A stretch of DNA of 5,748 nucleotides from Candidatus Altarchaeales archaeon A3 (GTDB lineage Archaea; Altiarchaeota; Altiarchaeia; Altiarchaeales; Altiarchaeaceae): assembly GCA_002083985.1 (NCBI GenBank), contig MTER01000110.1, positions 1-5,748 of the forward strand, read 5' to 3'. Within the stretch, counting starts at the first letter, position 1, and every line of letters starts with the position of its first letter. The notes under the pieces were generated by a model. That model did not search any database. It worked only from the letters and a program-made list of their open reading frames with translations, and was not told the DNA's origin. This document shows positions 5,648-5,748 of this stretch, piece by piece. The position numbers and the translations under genes were made by a program.

Positions 5648-5748
5648 ATGAAAACTTTACTTGACATTGACTATATAATTGAGAATAACGCCCCAATAAT
5701 AAGATTATTTTACAAAATTTCTGATGAGCGGGAAAGGATTGAAGAAAT
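5648..5748 (+). CDS. polB: Archaeal family B DNA polymerase, N-terminal start (runs off right edge)
   Basis: From the ATG at 5648 the frame stays open to the edge and encodes MKTLLDIDYIIENNAPIIRL, then FYKISDERERIEE. Family B replicative polymerases of euryarchaea begin in just this way: a short strand of the form (I/L)-L-D-(V/I/A)-D-Y-I, a turn, then (K/A)-P-(V/I)-I-R-L-F followed by a charged turn. The Pyrococcus enzyme, for example, starts MILDVDYITEEGKPVIRLFK. Only 33 complete codons are visible, so the exonuclease and polymerase motifs cannot be checked and a fragment is not excluded. A TATA-like TTATAAAT sequence at 5634-5641 is too close to the ATG to place transcription start upstream of it, and no Shine-Dalgarno sequence is seen. 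The promoter is therefore not assigned. Confidence 0.75.
   Translation, partial: MKTLLDIDYIIENNAPIIRLFYKISDERERIEE

Overview
The window looks like chromosome from a euryarchaeon of the Methanosarcinales type (methanogen or ANME-like relative). The main clue is the right edge, which holds the first codons of a gene whose N-terminus reads like an archaeal family B DNA polymerase. AT-rich intergenic DNA, an archaeal-style TATA box close to a start codon, and the lack of clear Shine-Dalgarno sequences at the starts examined agree with this. The genus cannot be fixed from the sequence alone.

Layout from left to right: (1) 1-262, minus strand, the 5' part of a kinase-like phosphotransferase gene running off the left edge, with a TATA box at about 291-302. 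(2) 263-762, AT-rich intergenic DNA with a hairpin-rich repeat cluster at 559-670. (3) 763-4391, one large Eco57I-like N6-adenine methyltransferase / type IIG-like restriction-modification gene, now split in two by a frameshift near 1624-1637. It carries two in-frame copies of the same roughly 85-88 residue peptide (1680-1943 and 3138-3392), one just before methyltransferase motif I and one at the junction with the target-recognition part. Without the two inserts the joined protein would be about 1020 residues, a normal size for the family. (4) 4407-5039, a small protein with a PD-(D/E)XK-like nuclease signature, probably co-transcribed with the methylase. (5) 5040-5358, non-coding DNA with a perfect hairpin and more members of the repeat family seen upstream. 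(6) 5359-5617, a probable decayed 3' tail of an IS200/IS605-type tnpB followed by a hairpin like the one at 5049. (7) 5648-5748, the start of the polymerase B gene, running off the right edge.

The methylase and the small nuclease-like protein form the functional core: a two-gene restriction-modification or defence cassette between housekeeping-type genes and flanked on both sides by related repeats. The frameshift suggests the cassette is decaying, unless it is a sequencing error or a recoding site. The least ordinary feature is the repeated peptide, which behaves like a protein-coding repeat inserted in frame into an existing gene, twice in the same gene.
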